In this document: positions 40,337-49,365 of the stretch, one piece after another | How the letters are laid out: each line of letters opens with the position of its first letter | How positions within the stretch are numbered: position 1 is the stretch's first letter | Origin: Sphingopyxis solisilvae | GTDB lineage: Bacteria; Pseudomonadota; Alphaproteobacteria; Sphingomonadales; Sphingomonadaceae | Length of the DNA stretch: 64,000 nucleotides | Assembly (NCBI RefSeq): GCF_015475875.1 | Contig: NZ_JADKYM010000010.1 | Location: 1-64,000 of the forward strand | Direction: 5' to 3' | Notes under the pieces: generated by a model | Seen by the model: only the letters and a program-made list of their open reading frames with translations | Told to the model about the DNA's origin: nothing | Database searches by the model: none | Position numbers and translations under genes: made by a program

Positions 40337-40801
40337 ATGGCCGGTCGCTCTGCTTGTCGAGGATGCTTCGCCCGATTCGGAGCCGCTGTGACGCTCCTTT
40401 GCGTCGTGCCGGTGACGGCCGCAGCACAGGTGCAGGGGCCACCCGCCCCGCCACCGCCGCGCGACGCCGAAACCGCCGCCGCCAATGCCAAGGAACTGGT
40501 CGACCCGATCCGCCGCTGCAAACCCGCCGACGACGGCTCGATCAACGTGTGCGGTACCGATACCCAGCGCCACCGCCTGACCCCCGAACTGCGCGCGATC
40601 GCCAACGAAGGCCGCGAGGCACCGCCCAAGCTGCCGCGCGCCGAGGCAAAGGCGATGAGCCTCGACAAGCTGCCGTACAACTGGATGTCGATCGGCGGCC
40701 GCTATCCACCCGGCCCCGAATATAATGCGCTGTACGAAATGGCGAAGCGCGCGACCGACCCCGAAACGGGGACGGCGCCGCCGGCAGAACCGGAAGGCTA
40801 A
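40337..40801 (+). CDS. Exported protein of unknown function
   Basis: 154 residues. Signal peptide ([18 protein letters not shown]), a Pro-rich patch (GPPAPPPPR), then a conserved-looking region with two cysteines ([18 protein letters not shown]) and [20 protein letters not shown]. No family recognised. Divergent from glpX; its 3' end overlaps the convergent hom stop by four bases. Confidence 0.65.
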   Translation: MAGRSACRGCFARFGAAVTLLCVVPVTAAAQVQGPPAPPPPRDAETAAANAKELVDPIRRCKPADDGSINVCGTDTQRHRLTPELRAIANEGREAPPKLPRAEAKAMSLDKLPYNWMSIGGRYPPGPEYNALYEMAKRATDPETGTAPPAEPEG

Positions 40802-42117
40802 AGGGCCAGGATCGGCATCAGCATCGGCGCGCCGACGACATGGTCCGATTTCGCCAGGATCGCGAGCGCCGCATCGATCGCGCGTGCCGGGCCTGCATGG
40901 GTGACGAGCACGATGACGACGCCATCTTCCTCGTCGGTCCCGCGCTGGATAAAGCTTTCGATCGACACCCCGGCATCGCGCATCGCGGTGGCGATCTCGG
41001 CCAGCACCCCGATGCGGTCCTCGACGATCAGGCGGACATAATGTTTGCCGACCCGCGCGCCGGCGTCGGCGACCGGTGCGGCGTCGAGCGAATCGACCGG
41101 CATCGCAAAGGCGGGGCCATATTCGTCGCGCGCGATGTCGATGATGTCGGCGACGATGGCGGAGGCGGTCGGTCCGGCGCCCGCGCCGGCGCCCTCGAAG
41201 AACAGGCGGCCGACGAAGTTGCCCTCGGCGACCACCGCGTTGAGCGCGCCGGGCACATAGGCGAGCGGATGGTCGGCGGGCACCAGGCACGGCTGGACAT
41301 GCTGGTACAGCCCGCTTTCGTTGCGTTCGGCCATGCCGATCAGGCGGACGCGGTGGCCCAGCGCCTCGGCCTCGCGGATGTCGGCGGCGATCAGGTTCCG
41401 GATGCCGTTCGCCGTCACCGCGCCGATGTCGAGCCTTGTCCCGAAACACAGCGCCGCCAGGATCGACAGCTTGTGCGCCGCGTCGATCCCGTCGACGTCA
41501 AAGGCCGGGTCGGCCTCGGCATAGCCTTCCGCCTGCGCCGCGCCCAGCGCCTCGGCAAAGCTGGCGCCGTTCCGCTCCATCTGCGTGAGGATATAATTGC
41601 AGGTGCCGTTGAGGATGCCATAGACGCGCGCGATCTCGTTCGCCGACGCGCCCTCGCGGATCGCCTTGATCACCGGGATGCCGCCCGCGACCGCGGCTTC
41701 ATATTTCAGCGGCGTGTCGCGCTCTTCGGCGAGTCGCGCCAGATCCAGCCCGTGATGTGCGATCATCGCCTTGTTGGCAGTGACCAGCGCCTTGCCCGCC
41801 CCCAGCGCGTGCCGCGCCAGCGTCAGCGCCGACCCGTCGGCGCCGCCGATCATCTCGACGACGACATCGACGTCGTCGGCGGCGACCAGCGCGTCCATAT
41901 CGTCTTCCCAGCGATAGCGCGTCAGGTCGATGCCGCGGTCCTTGTGCCGGTCGCGCGCCGATACCGCGACGATCTCGACCGACCGGCCGGCGCGACGTGC
42001 GATCAGCTCGCGATTCGCCTCGAGCAGCCGCACGACGCCACCGCCGACGACGCCGATCCCGGCGAGCGCAACGCGCAGCGGCGGACGGGGGGCGGTCGGG
42101 GCAGGGTGGGGCGACAT
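40798..42117 (-). CDS. hom: Homoserine dehydrogenase
   Basis: 439 residues converting aspartate semialdehyde to homoserine (Met/Thr pathway). NAD(P)-binding GIGVVGGGVVRLL at residue about 20, catalytic-domain signatures VTANKAMIA and GGIPVIKAIREG, GTCNYILTQM, and a C-terminal ACT domain (about residues 355-435, VRLIVEDRIGVLAEIATAM) for feedback control. GGAG lies 6 bases upstream of the ATG. Confidence 0.96.
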   Translation of the reverse strand: MSPHPAPTAPRPPLRVALAGIGVVGGGVVRLLEANRELIARRAGRSVEIVAVSARDRHKDRGIDLTRYRWEDDMDALVAADDVDVVVEMIGGADGSALTLARHALGAGKALVTANKAMIAHHGLDLARLAEERDTPLKYEAAVAGGIPVIKAIREGASANEIARVYGILNGTCNYILTQMERNGASFAEALGAAQAEGYAEADPAFDVDGIDAAHKLSILAALCFGTRLDIGAVTANGIRNLIAADIREAEALGHRVRLIGMAERNESGLYQHVQPCLVPADHPLAYVPGALNAVVAEGNFVGRLFFEGAGAGAGPTASAIVADIIDIARDEYGPAFAMPVDSLDAAPVADAGARVGKHYVRLIVEDRIGVLAEIATAMRDAGVSIESFIQRGTDEEDGVVIVLVTHAGPARAIDAALAILAKSDHVVGAPMLMPILAL

Positions 42118-42227
42118 GCGGGACTCCGTATCCGGGCGCGCGCCATCGCCCGCCCTCCGGTCCGGCCCCTATCGGCTTTTGTCAGCGAAACAAGCCCCGC
42201 GCGCCTGGGGCGCCGCGAAGCAAATCT

Positions 42228-43109
42228 TTACCGCACCGGCGGTTTGCGGGTGCGCGCGCAGTCGCCGAGCGCGCCCAGCACCACGCCATAATCGGACGCC
42301 GCCTTGCGGCGATCCTCGGGCGCGGTGCCCGCCAGCTTGTTCAGCGGCAACTGGCGCGGCAGCCCGCAGGCGAGCCGGTACCAGGCGAGCGTATTCCGCG
42401 CCGGGACCTCTGCCGACCCGTCGACGATCTCGCCGAACGCTGCCGCCCAGCGGCGCGACCCGTTGGCGGCGGTCAGGACGGTCAGCGATACCGGCTCGCC
42501 GGTGCTGGTATCGAGGAACAATTGCGTCTCGCCCTCGCCGGGCAGCGTGCCGGGGACGTGAAAGCCGTTGGCGATGCCGGTGATCGCGGGCGGCGCCCCC
42601 GGCTTGACCAGCTCGGTCAGGATCGCGCGCAATTGCGATTCGGTCGCCGCGTCCCAGGGCAACTGCGCGTCGGGCGCGACCAGCCGGATGCTGCTCGTGC
42701 TGTTGCTGCCCGCACTCGCGCCCGCGACAGGACGGGCAAAGAGCAGGACGGGCTGTTTCTTCTTGAGCTTCACCGGCTTGCCGCGCGCATCGAGCGGCAG
42801 ATCGACGAGGTAGTTGACCCGCGCCGCCAGCGGCCCCGCCCCGCGAATCAGGCTGACCACATCGGCCTCGACATAGAATCGGCTGTGGCCGGCCGCGACG
42901 CCGACGGCCTGGGCGGGTTTCAGCGCCGCCGCGCTGTGGATACGGGCGTGGAGCGCGATCGGCGCGGCGGTCGCCAGGTCGGCGATATCGGCATAGGTGA
43001 AGGGGCCGGTTGCCGTCGCTGTCGGCGGCGTCTGCATCGCCGAAACCGTTGCAAATCCTGGGCTCATGGCCAAAAGCCCGGCCGCCAGTAACGAAGCATG
43101 GACGCGCAT
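42228..43109 (-). CDS. Exported protein of unknown function
   Basis: 293 residues; I take ATG 43109 (MRVHASLLAAGLLAM), giving a clean signal peptide, over upstream ATG codons with no SD. The mature part includes FTYADIADLATAAPIALHARI and a long beta-rich region with VNYLVDLPLDARGK and PVLLFARPV, then a C-terminal SDYGVVLGALGDCARTRKPPVR (last 22 residues split here as a helix). Not recognised. Divergent from the tonB operon across a 267-base spacer in which I see no further gene or clear operator. Confidence 0.65.
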   Translation of the reverse strand: MRVHASLLAAGLLAMSPGFATVSAMQTPPTATATGPFTYADIADLATAAPIALHARIHSAAALKPAQAVGVAAGHSRFYVEADVVSLIRGAGPLAARVNYLVDLPLDARGKPVKLKKKQPVLLFARPVAGASAGSNSTSSIRLVAPDAQLPWDAATESQLRAILTELVKPGAPPAITGIANGFHVPGTLPGEGETQLFLDTSTGEPVSLTVLTAANGSRRWAAAFGEIVDGSAEVPARNTLAWYRLACGLPRQLPLNKLAGTAPEDRRKAASDYGVVLGALGDCARTRKPPVR

Positions 43110-43376
43110 GGTCGATTCACTTTCCATCATATTGGCGCCGCTCGCGACGCGGAAATTTCCATCATGGGACAAGCCACATTAACCGCTGATAAAGGGTTTG
43201 CGAACTTGTCGCCACCGCGATAGGACGGGCGCGAAACGTCCGGCAAAAACATAATAAGCCGAACGAAGCTCCGCCGGGTCTGTGGAACGCATCGGAAATC
43301 ATCCGGGCATTTGGCAACTGGACCTGTCGGGTGGGAATTGGTGTCAGGATGATCTAGCAAGGAGCGTCGTCCCTGA

Positions 43377-44033
43377 ATGGCTTATGGTGATAATGTCGAC
43401 CCTAAAAGCAGGGTAGTCTCGATCGTCTTGGTGGGGTTGTTGACGGCGGTGATGGGCTATGGCCTCGTCAACGGCCTGAATATCAGCATCGTCAAGAAGA
43501 TCGCGGAAAAACTGGACGTCGTCGACGTCGAAGAACCGCCGCCGCCGGAAGAACCGCCGCCGCCGCCGCCGCCGGACAATGTCCTGCCGCCGCCGCCGCC
43601 GGTCGTGACGCCGCCGTCGCCGATTCCGCCGCCGGTGACGACCAACACGGTGCAGTCGGTGCCGACGCCGCCGCCCGCGCCGCCGCCTCCGGTTTTCGTG
43701 CCGCCGGCACCGCCCGCACCGCCGCCGACGCCCGATCTCAGCGCCGCCGGTTCGCCGCGTGGCAACCCCGCGCGCTGGGCGACGAACGACGACTATCCGG
43801 CCCGCGCGATGCGCGAAGAGCGTGAAGGCACGACGGGTTTCTCCGTCAGCTATGACGCGACGGGCAAGATCACGTCGTGCGACATCACCTCGTCGAGCGG
43901 CCATGCCGACCTCGATGCGGAAACCTGCAAGCTCATCACGCGCCGCGGCCGGTTCAATCCGGGCAAGGACCGTGCCGGCAACCCGCAGGGTGGCAACTAC
44001 AGCAATCGTATCCGGTGGCAGATTCCGCGCTGA
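43377..44033 (+). CDS. tonB: TonB energy transducer
   Basis: 218 residues. One N-terminal membrane helix (VVSIVLVGLLTAVMGYGLV, residues 13-31), a very long Pro-rich periplasmic spacer (about residues 52-118), and a TonB C-terminal domain (YPARAMREEREGTTGFSVSYD, then RRGRFNPGKD and RIRWQIP). Two cysteines in the C-terminal domain (SCDITSS and ETCKLI) may form a disulfide. It links ExbBD-driven proton flow to outer-membrane receptors such as the two at 13-18.8 kb. First gene of the tonB-exbB-exbD-exbD operon. Confidence 0.92.
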   Translation: MAYGDNVDPKSRVVSIVLVGLLTAVMGYGLVNGLNISIVKKIAEKLDVVDVEEPPPPEEPPPPPPPDNVLPPPPPVVTPPSPIPPPVTTNTVQSVPTPPPAPPPPVFVPPAPPAPPPTPDLSAAGSPRGNPARWATNDDYPARAMREEREGTTGFSVSYDATGKITSCDITSSSGHADLDAETCKLITRRGRFNPGKDRAGNPQGGNYSNRIRWQIPR

Positions 44034-44094
44034 TCCGGCGCGCGACTGTCCATCATCCGAATTTCAGCGAATTTCTTGAGAGGGAATATCCAAT

Positions 44095-44907
44095 ATGTTT
44101 AATCTGATCGCGAACGCCGCTGCTGCGGCACCGGCCCACGACGTCGGCCTCACCCTGATGCCTGCGGCGATGTGCGTGAAGGAAGAAGGGTCCAACCCCT
44201 ATGGCATGATCCCCGCGCTCTGCGACGGCGGTATCGTCGGCCAGCTGACCTTCCTGACCTTGCTGATCATGTTTGTCGGCACGCTCTACATCCTGTTCAC
44301 CAAGCTGTTTGAACAGAATAAGGTGATGAACCAGGGCAAGGCGGTCGATGCCAATTTCTGGCGCGCCCCGACGCTGGCCGAAGGTGCCGCGAAGCTGGAA
44401 AAGAACAGCGCCTATCGCCAGGTTGTCGAAGACGGCCTGCGCGCCAATGAAGAGCATAACAAGCTGACCGACCCCGTCGAAGCGCACGACTGGATGCACG
44501 GTACGCTCGAACGCTCGCAGAACCACATCAACTCGAAACTCAACGGCGGTCTCGCCTTCCTCGCGACCGTCGGTTCGACCGCGCCGTTCGTCGGCCTGTT
44601 CGGTACCGTTATCGGTATTCTGCGCGCGCTGGTGAAGATCGGTGCGTCGGGTCAGGCGTCGATCGACACCGTCGCCGGTCCGGTCGGTGAAGCGCTCATC
44701 ATGACCGCGATCGGTCTGATCGTGGCGGTTCCCGCGGTGCTCGCGTTCAACTGGCTGCAGAGCCGCAACAAGGCGATCGCCCGCCGCCTGTCGACCTTCT
44801 CGAACGACGTGCTCGGTTCGATCATGTCGAACGGCCAGGTGAAGCCGGTTCCGTCGGGTCCGGCACCGAAGGCTGCCGCCCCGGCTGCCGCGCCGAAAAA
44901 GGCCTGA
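44095..44907 (+). CDS. exbB: ExbB/TolQ family proton channel subunit
   Basis: 270 residues with three transmembrane helices: one after an N-terminal periplasmic stretch (about residues 47-67) and two in the conserved MotA/TolQ/ExbB domain (LAFLATVGSTAPFVGLFGTVIGI, then GEALIMTAIGLIVAVPAVLAF). The first 40 residues contain two cysteines (AMCVKEEG and ALCDGG) that could form a disulfide on the periplasmic side. GAGAGGGAA lies upstream. The C-terminal Ala/Pro/Lys tail is flexible. Confidence 0.94.
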   Translation: MFNLIANAAAAAPAHDVGLTLMPAAMCVKEEGSNPYGMIPALCDGGIVGQLTFLTLLIMFVGTLYILFTKLFEQNKVMNQGKAVDANFWRAPTLAEGAAKLEKNSAYRQVVEDGLRANEEHNKLTDPVEAHDWMHGTLERSQNHINSKLNGGLAFLATVGSTAPFVGLFGTVIGILRALVKIGASGQASIDTVAGPVGEALIMTAIGLIVAVPAVLAFNWLQSRNKAIARRLSTFSNDVLGSIMSNGQVKPVPSGPAPKAAAPAAAPKKA

Positions 44908-45034
44908 GGCGGTATGGGGATGCCCGCCCCGCGCCGCAAGGCGGGGGCGGGACCCACTGGACAGGGCAGGCAGGCCGCCCGGCGTGCAAGCCCGATGTCC
45001 GTGACATGAATTTTAGTGACAGGATACTGATCCT

Positions 45035-45553
45035 ATGGCGATGAGTGTAGGCGACAAGGGCGAAGAGGCCCCGATGTCCGAAATCAACACGACGCCGCTC
45101 GTCGATATCATGCTCGTGCTGCTCATCATCTTCCTTATCACGGTTCCCGTGGTGCTGGAGACGGTGAACCTCGAGCTTCCCGACGTGGCGTTCGAGGTGA
45201 CGACGACAAAGCCCGAAAATGTGCTGCTGTCGATCCGCTCGGCGGACACCGATGGCGACGGGCTTCCGAATCCCGAAAGCACCGCTTGCGAAGTCTATTG
45301 GGGCCAGACTCCCGTGGATTCGAAGCAGCTGCTGGAACGCGGCCAGAAAAAGCTGGAGCAGCTGATCGAGGATATCGGCGGCGTCGAGAATATCACCGAG
45401 GAAAATTTCCCCGAGGTACATATTCGCGGCGACGTGAACACCCCGTATCAGTGCATCGGTGGCGCGATCTACACGATGCAATATGCCGGCTTCCAGAAAA
45501 TCGGGTTCATCTCTGAACCTGCGGCTGGCTCGGGCACGGTCGGCCGCCTGTAA
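45035..45553 (+). CDS. exbD: ExbD-like biopolymer transport protein (long, cysteine-containing)
   Basis: 172 residues: cytoplasmic N-terminus, one membrane helix (DIMLVLLIIFLITVPVVLETV) with the conserved Asp (DIMLV), then a periplasmic domain longer than the usual ExbD. It carries an extra insert (about residues 65-110) and two cysteines (STACEVYWG and YQCIGGA). Paired with a shorter ExbD next door; two ExbD paralogues in one operon occur in several proteobacteria. Roles may differ by gating partner, inferred only. Confidence 0.9.
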   Translation: MAMSVGDKGEEAPMSEINTTPLVDIMLVLLIIFLITVPVVLETVNLELPDVAFEVTTTKPENVLLSIRSADTDGDGLPNPESTACEVYWGQTPVDSKQLLERGQKKLEQLIEDIGGVENITEENFPEVHIRGDVNTPYQCIGGAIYTMQYAGFQKIGFISEPAAGSGTVGRL

Positions 45554-45589
45554 CGGCGTCGGCGATTTTTCGAACGAAGGAATAACCCT

Positions 45590-46015
45590 ATGTCGATGGC
45601 AGTTGGAGACCGGGACGAAAACGAACCGATGATGGACATGAACACGACGCCGTTGATCGACGTCATGCTCGTGCTCCTTATCATGTTCATCATCACCATC
45701 CCGGTCCAGACCCATGCGGTAAAGATCGACCTGCCGGTTCCGACCGACAGCCAGAGCAATGTCGATCCGGAGAAGAACAAGGTGATGATCGATCCCGCGG
45801 GAACGATCACCTGGAACGGTACGCCGATCGACCTGGCGCAGCTGGCGCAATATCTGGAACAGACCAAGGCGCTGCCGGTCGAACCCGAATTGCAGGTCCA
45901 GCCCGATCCCTATGCGCGTTACATCGTCGTCGACCGGGTGTTGGCGGTGATCAAGCGCAGCGGCGTCGGCAAGCTCGGCTTTGTCGGCAACGAACAATAT
46001 GCCCGCGTCTTCTGA
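45590..46015 (+). CDS. exbD: ExbD-like biopolymer transport protein (short)
   Basis: 141 residues, close to the standard ExbD length: N-terminal MDMNTTPLIDVMLVLLIMF with the channel Asp, one helix and a compact periplasmic domain ending LGFVGNEQYARVF. It lacks the insert and cysteines of the preceding ExbD. Last gene of the operon; followed by a strong terminator. Confidence 0.92.
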   Translation: MSMAVGDRDENEPMMDMNTTPLIDVMLVLLIMFIITIPVQTHAVKIDLPVPTDSQSNVDPEKNKVMIDPAGTITWNGTPIDLAQLAQYLEQTKALPVEPELQVQPDPYARYIVVDRVLAVIKRSGVGKLGFVGNEQYARVF

Positions 46016-46047
46016 TCTTTGATCGGGGCCGCTCGGCAAAAATAGAG

Positions 46048-46077
46048 GGGGCCGCGAAGCAATTCGCGGCCCCTTTT
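46048..46077 (+). terminator. Terminator of the tonB operon
   Basis: GGGGCCGCGAA (46048-46058), loop GCAA, and TTCGCGGCCCC (46063-46073), followed by TTTT. It is a perfect 11-bp stem 32 bases after the exbD stop. Confidence 0.9.
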
Positions 46078-46157
46078 CTGTTCCCGGCAGATGACGAGTT
46101 CAAAGGTAAGTTCCCTACCCCATTTCCGTCGTTCGTGACCGATCTGGGTCGAGTGAC

Positions 46158-46300
46158 GCGAATCGACCGGTTGCGGTCTTTTGCCCGAAGTGCAGTGTCA
46201 GAACAGGATTCGCGCAGAGGCGCAGAGAACGCAGAGGGGAGTGCGCTGCAACTCTGCGATCTCTGCGCCTCTGCGCGAATTTTATAAAATGCTGCGTTTC
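46158..46300. repeat. Long-hairpin intergenic repeat, family B (copy 2, inverted)
   Basis: Reverse-oriented copy of the element at 8364-8505, with arms around ATTCGCGCAGAGGCGCAGAG (46208-46227) and CTCTGCGCCTCTGCGCGAAT (46261-46280). It shares the outer segments GGTCTTTTGCCCGAAG and TTTATAAAATGCTGC. It lies with the family A copy in the spacer between the tonB operon and sodC; apart from these two repeats and the terminator, that 564-base spacer (46016-46579) holds nothing I recognise. Confidence 0.8.
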
Positions 46301-46318
46301 GACCGTTTGCGAATGCAA

Positions 46319-46448
46319 TATCCTCCCCATCGACTTGCGATGGGGAGGTGGCAGCCCGCAGGGCTGACGGAGGGGCCGCGACGTTGCTACCCTTCCACCA
46401 CCGCCTGCGGCGGTCCCCCTCGCCATCGCAAGTCGATGGGGAGGATTA
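46319..46448. repeat. Intergenic palindromic repeat, family A (copy 2)
   Basis: About 130 bp: TATCCTCCCCATCGACTTGC at the left is complementary to CGCAAGTCGATGGGGAGGAT at the right (46429-46448), a 19-bp perfect terminal inverted repeat. Inner hairpins around GCAGCCCGCAGGGCTG and CCGCCTGCGGCGG. Homologous to 1739-1880. Confidence 0.85.
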
Positions 46449-46579
46449 TCAACGCCCGATCCCCACCCCAAAACCGACAATGCCCTTGGAACTTGCTTCA
46501 AAACGCGCCATCGTCGCGGCGAGGGGATCGAAACGCGCGATCTGACGTTTAGATTCCGATCTTGATGACAGGGAGCAGC

Positions 46580-47164
46580 ATGATGACGACGGGTTCGCAC
46601 TGTAAGCCGACAATGACCACGGTATCGGCGCTGCTTGGTGCCCTCGCACTCGCGGGCTGCGCCAACATGGGCGGCAAGGCACCCGTCACCAATCTGCCGA
46701 CCGCCGATGCGCACGCCAATCTGGTCGATGCGCGCGGCGCCGATCGCGGCCGCGTCGATATCTATCGCGACGGTAGCGGGTTGCGACTCGAACTCGTCGC
46801 GCGTGGCTTCGGCGCCGGCACCTATGCTATGCACATTCACGAGACCGGGCGCTGCGACGCGCCGAAGTTCACCACCGCGGGCGCCCACTGGAACCCGACC
46901 GGCGCCGAGCATGGCCGTGACAATCCACGGGGCGCCCACCATGGCGACCTGCCCAATCTGGTGATCGAGCCCGACACCATCGGCCGCGCGACGCTGCAAC
47001 TGGTCGGCACCCGCCTCGCGGGCGAGGGCGGGGTGCTCGACGCCGACGGGGCCGCATTCGTGATCCACGCCGGTCCCGACGACATGAAGACTGATCCCAG
47101 CGGCAACAGCGGCGACCGCATCGCGTGCGGGGTGATCGTCGCCGGCGGACCTGCCGCCGGCTGA
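46580..47164 (+). CDS. sodC: Cu/Zn superoxide dismutase family lipoprotein
   Basis: 194 residues. Start ATG 46580 (or 46583), placed after GGGAG; a TTG/ATG 15-18 bases upstream is less likely. Lipoprotein signal ending LALAGC. SodC features: copper-ligand MHIHETGRCD with the disulfide cysteine, GAHWNPTGAEHG (bridging and zinc histidines), HHGDLPNL, FVIHAGPDD, and the second cysteine in RIACGVI. It detoxifies periplasmic superoxide. Confidence 0.92.
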   Translation: MMTTGSHCKPTMTTVSALLGALALAGCANMGGKAPVTNLPTADAHANLVDARGADRGRVDIYRDGSGLRLELVARGFGAGTYAMHIHETGRCDAPKFTTAGAHWNPTGAEHGRDNPRGAHHGDLPNLVIEPDTIGRATLQLVGTRLAGEGGVLDADGAAFVIHAGPDDMKTDPSGNSGDRIACGVIVAGGPAAG

Positions 47165-47168
47165 TCGT

Positions 47169-48776
47169 TCAGGCGCCGCGCGCCGCGGCTGCACGCTCCA
47201 CAAGCGTCGCCTCGGCCTCAGGCAGCGCGCGATAGGCATAGAGGAGCAGCGCGACGGCGACCGGCGCGACGCCGATCAGCGACAATATGCCCGCGCGCAG
47301 GTTGCCGACCGGCTGGCCGTTCACCACCGTGCCCGTCAGGTCCGAAATCTGCCCGACCATATAGGGGCCGAACGACAGGCCGATCAGCGTGGTACCAAGG
47401 AAAAAGGCGGCGGTCGCGGTGCCGCGCATCTGCGGCAGCACCAGATCCTGCGTCGTCGCCGCCGCCGCGCCCAATGCTGCGGCGCCGAACAGTCCGGCAA
47501 GGAAGTTCATCGTATAGAACAGCGGGGCGCTGTCGGTGGTATAGCCGATCCAGATCGGGATGATCGGCGCGACGACGCCGAACAGGATCATCCAGATGCG
47601 CCCCGCCGGATGGCGCGCGCGCAGCGCATCGGCGGCGCGGCCGCCGATGATGACCCCGATGAATCCGCTGAGCGCGCCATTGGCGCCCAGGATCGAGGCG
47701 AGCTGCTGCTTGGGCAGCCCCAGCACGACCTCGGCATAGGGCGCCGACCAGAAAGCGAGCGCATAGGCGGCGAGGGCGACGAGCCCGTAGCCGATCGTCG
47801 TGCAGATGAACGCCGGTGTGCCCCAGATCAGGCGAAAGGTCGCCGGATCATTGGCGCGCAGCGTGCTCGCCCATGAAAAAACGGCATAATAGCCGAGCGC
47901 GACCGCCGACCATTGCGGCAGGTTGCCGGTCAGCGCGATCATCCACCAGGCAAAGGCGGCGAGCCCTGCCGCGACGCCGATGTTGATCGCGAGCGCCGCG
48001 GGGCCGCGCTGCCATGCGCCATAGAGGGTAAGCGGCGGCACGATCATCGACAGATCCCTGCCGAACTGGCGAAACGGCGTCGGCGAGCTTGTCGCCGGCA
48101 CGCCGTCCATTGCGCCGCGCACCGGCTCGCGCAAGCTGGCGACCCACAATGCGAGCAGCAGGCCGGGAACGCCGACCGCCAGGAATGCTGCCTGCCAGCC
48201 GACGAGCCCGAGCGGCCCGCCCCCGGGATAGGCATTGTTCCAGCTTTCGACGATCACCGCGCCGATGAACAGCGACACGCCGCCGCCAAGGTAAAGTCCC
48301 GAGGAATAGATGGCGAGCGCGGTCGCTTTCTGACGCTTCGGGAAATAGTCGGAGATGAGCGAATAGGCGGTCGGGCTGGCGGTCGCCTCGCCGACGCCGA
48401 CGCCCATGCGCGCGAGCGTCAAGGTCATGCGGTCATAGGCGAAACCCGACAGCGCGGTCATCGCCGACCACAGGGTGAGCCCGATCGACAGCAGCTTCAC
48501 ACGGCTCCAATTGTCGGCCAAGCGCCCGAGCGGGATGCCGAACAGCGCATAAAAGACCGCGAAGGCCGCGCCACCCAGAAAGCCCATATCCGAATCGCTG
48601 AGCCCCAGGTCGGCCTTGATGTCGACCGCCAGGATGCTGATGATCTGCCGGTCGATGAAGTTCAGGATATAGACGACGACCAGCACCGACAGCACATACC
48701 AGCTGTATCCGGTGGCCTTCGGTTCGGCGGCGGGCGCGGTTTCGGACCCTTCAAGCTGGCTCGCGCTCTCGACCAT
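47169..48776 (-). CDS. MFS transporter, spinster-like family
   Basis: 535 residues with 12 predicted membrane helices. Signatures: FIDRQIISILAVDIKADLGLSDSDMGFL after helix 1, GIPLGRLADNWSRVKLL (MFS motif between helices 2 and 3), and ARMGVGVGEATASPTAYSLI. These sphingomonad transporters are often near TonB-dependent receptors or catabolic genes; the substrate here is unknown. GGGAGAGGG precedes the ATG. Convergent with sodC, four bases apart. Confidence 0.9.
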   Translation of the reverse strand: MVESASQLEGSETAPAAEPKATGYSWYVLSVLVVVYILNFIDRQIISILAVDIKADLGLSDSDMGFLGGAAFAVFYALFGIPLGRLADNWSRVKLLSIGLTLWSAMTALSGFAYDRMTLTLARMGVGVGEATASPTAYSLISDYFPKRQKATALAIYSSGLYLGGGVSLFIGAVIVESWNNAYPGGGPLGLVGWQAAFLAVGVPGLLLALWVASLREPVRGAMDGVPATSSPTPFRQFGRDLSMIVPPLTLYGAWQRGPAALAINIGVAAGLAAFAWWMIALTGNLPQWSAVALGYYAVFSWASTLRANDPATFRLIWGTPAFICTTIGYGLVALAAYALAFWSAPYAEVVLGLPKQQLASILGANGALSGFIGVIIGGRAADALRARHPAGRIWMILFGVVAPIIPIWIGYTTDSAPLFYTMNFLAGLFGAAALGAAAATTQDLVLPQMRGTATAAFFLGTTLIGLSFGPYMVGQISDLTGTVVNGQPVGNLRAGILSLIGVAPVAVALLLYAYRALPEAEATLVERAAAARGA

Positions 48777-48882
48777 CTGGCAACCCTCTCCCTGAACCTC
48801 TATCTTGTGCGCGCCATGGCTAGCAGAGCCGCGGAAAGGCGCAAGTTGAAAGACGGTTCAACTTTTCGGTGAAGGGCGCAGC

Positions 48883-49365
48883 GTGGACGACGATCGCGAC
48901 AAAATCCCCGCCATTTTGTTCCTGTGCCTCGGCAATATCTGCCGCTCGCCCCTCGCCGAAGGCGCGGCGCGCGCCGCCTTCACCGCCGCGGGGATCGACG
49001 CCCGGCTTGATTCGGCGGGCACCGGCGACTGGCATGTCGGCCGTCCGCCCGACCCCCGCGCCCAGGCCGAGGCGCGGCGCCGCGGCATCGACATATCGAA
49101 CCTGCGCGCCCGACAGCTCGCGCGCGAGGATTTCTACCGCTTCGACCTGATCCTCGCCGCCGACACCGCCAATCTGCGCGAGGCTCGCGCGCTGGCGCCC
49201 GCCGATGCGACCGCGCGTGTCCGGCTGATGCTCGATCTCGTGCCCGAACGCCGCGGCGAAAGCGTGACCGATCCCTATTATGGCGAAGACGACGGTTTTG
49301 CCGCGACATGGGACGATGTCGGTGCAGTCGCCGCCGCACTGGTCGCCGAGCGATCGAGCGGGTAG
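48883..49365 (+). CDS. Low-molecular-weight protein-tyrosine phosphatase
   Basis: 160 residues from GTG 48883, preceded by GAAGGG. Catalytic P-loop CLGNICRSP (about residues 16-24) with nucleophile Cys and Arg, and the general-acid loop DPYYGEDD (about 131). It dephosphorylates tyrosine (or small phosphoarginine) substrates. The 3' end overlaps the convergent thpR gene by 88 bases. Confidence 0.93.
   Translation: MDDDRDKIPAILFLCLGNICRSPLAEGAARAAFTAAGIDARLDSAGTGDWHVGRPPDPRAQAEARRRGIDISNLRARQLAREDFYRFDLILAADTANLREARALAPADATARVRLMLDLVPERRGESVTDPYYGEDDGFAATWDDVGAVAAALVAERSSG

Noticed and set aside
43540..43740. GC-rich CCG-repeat tract
   Set aside because: It encodes the Pro-rich spacer of TonB in frame; no separate repeat element.
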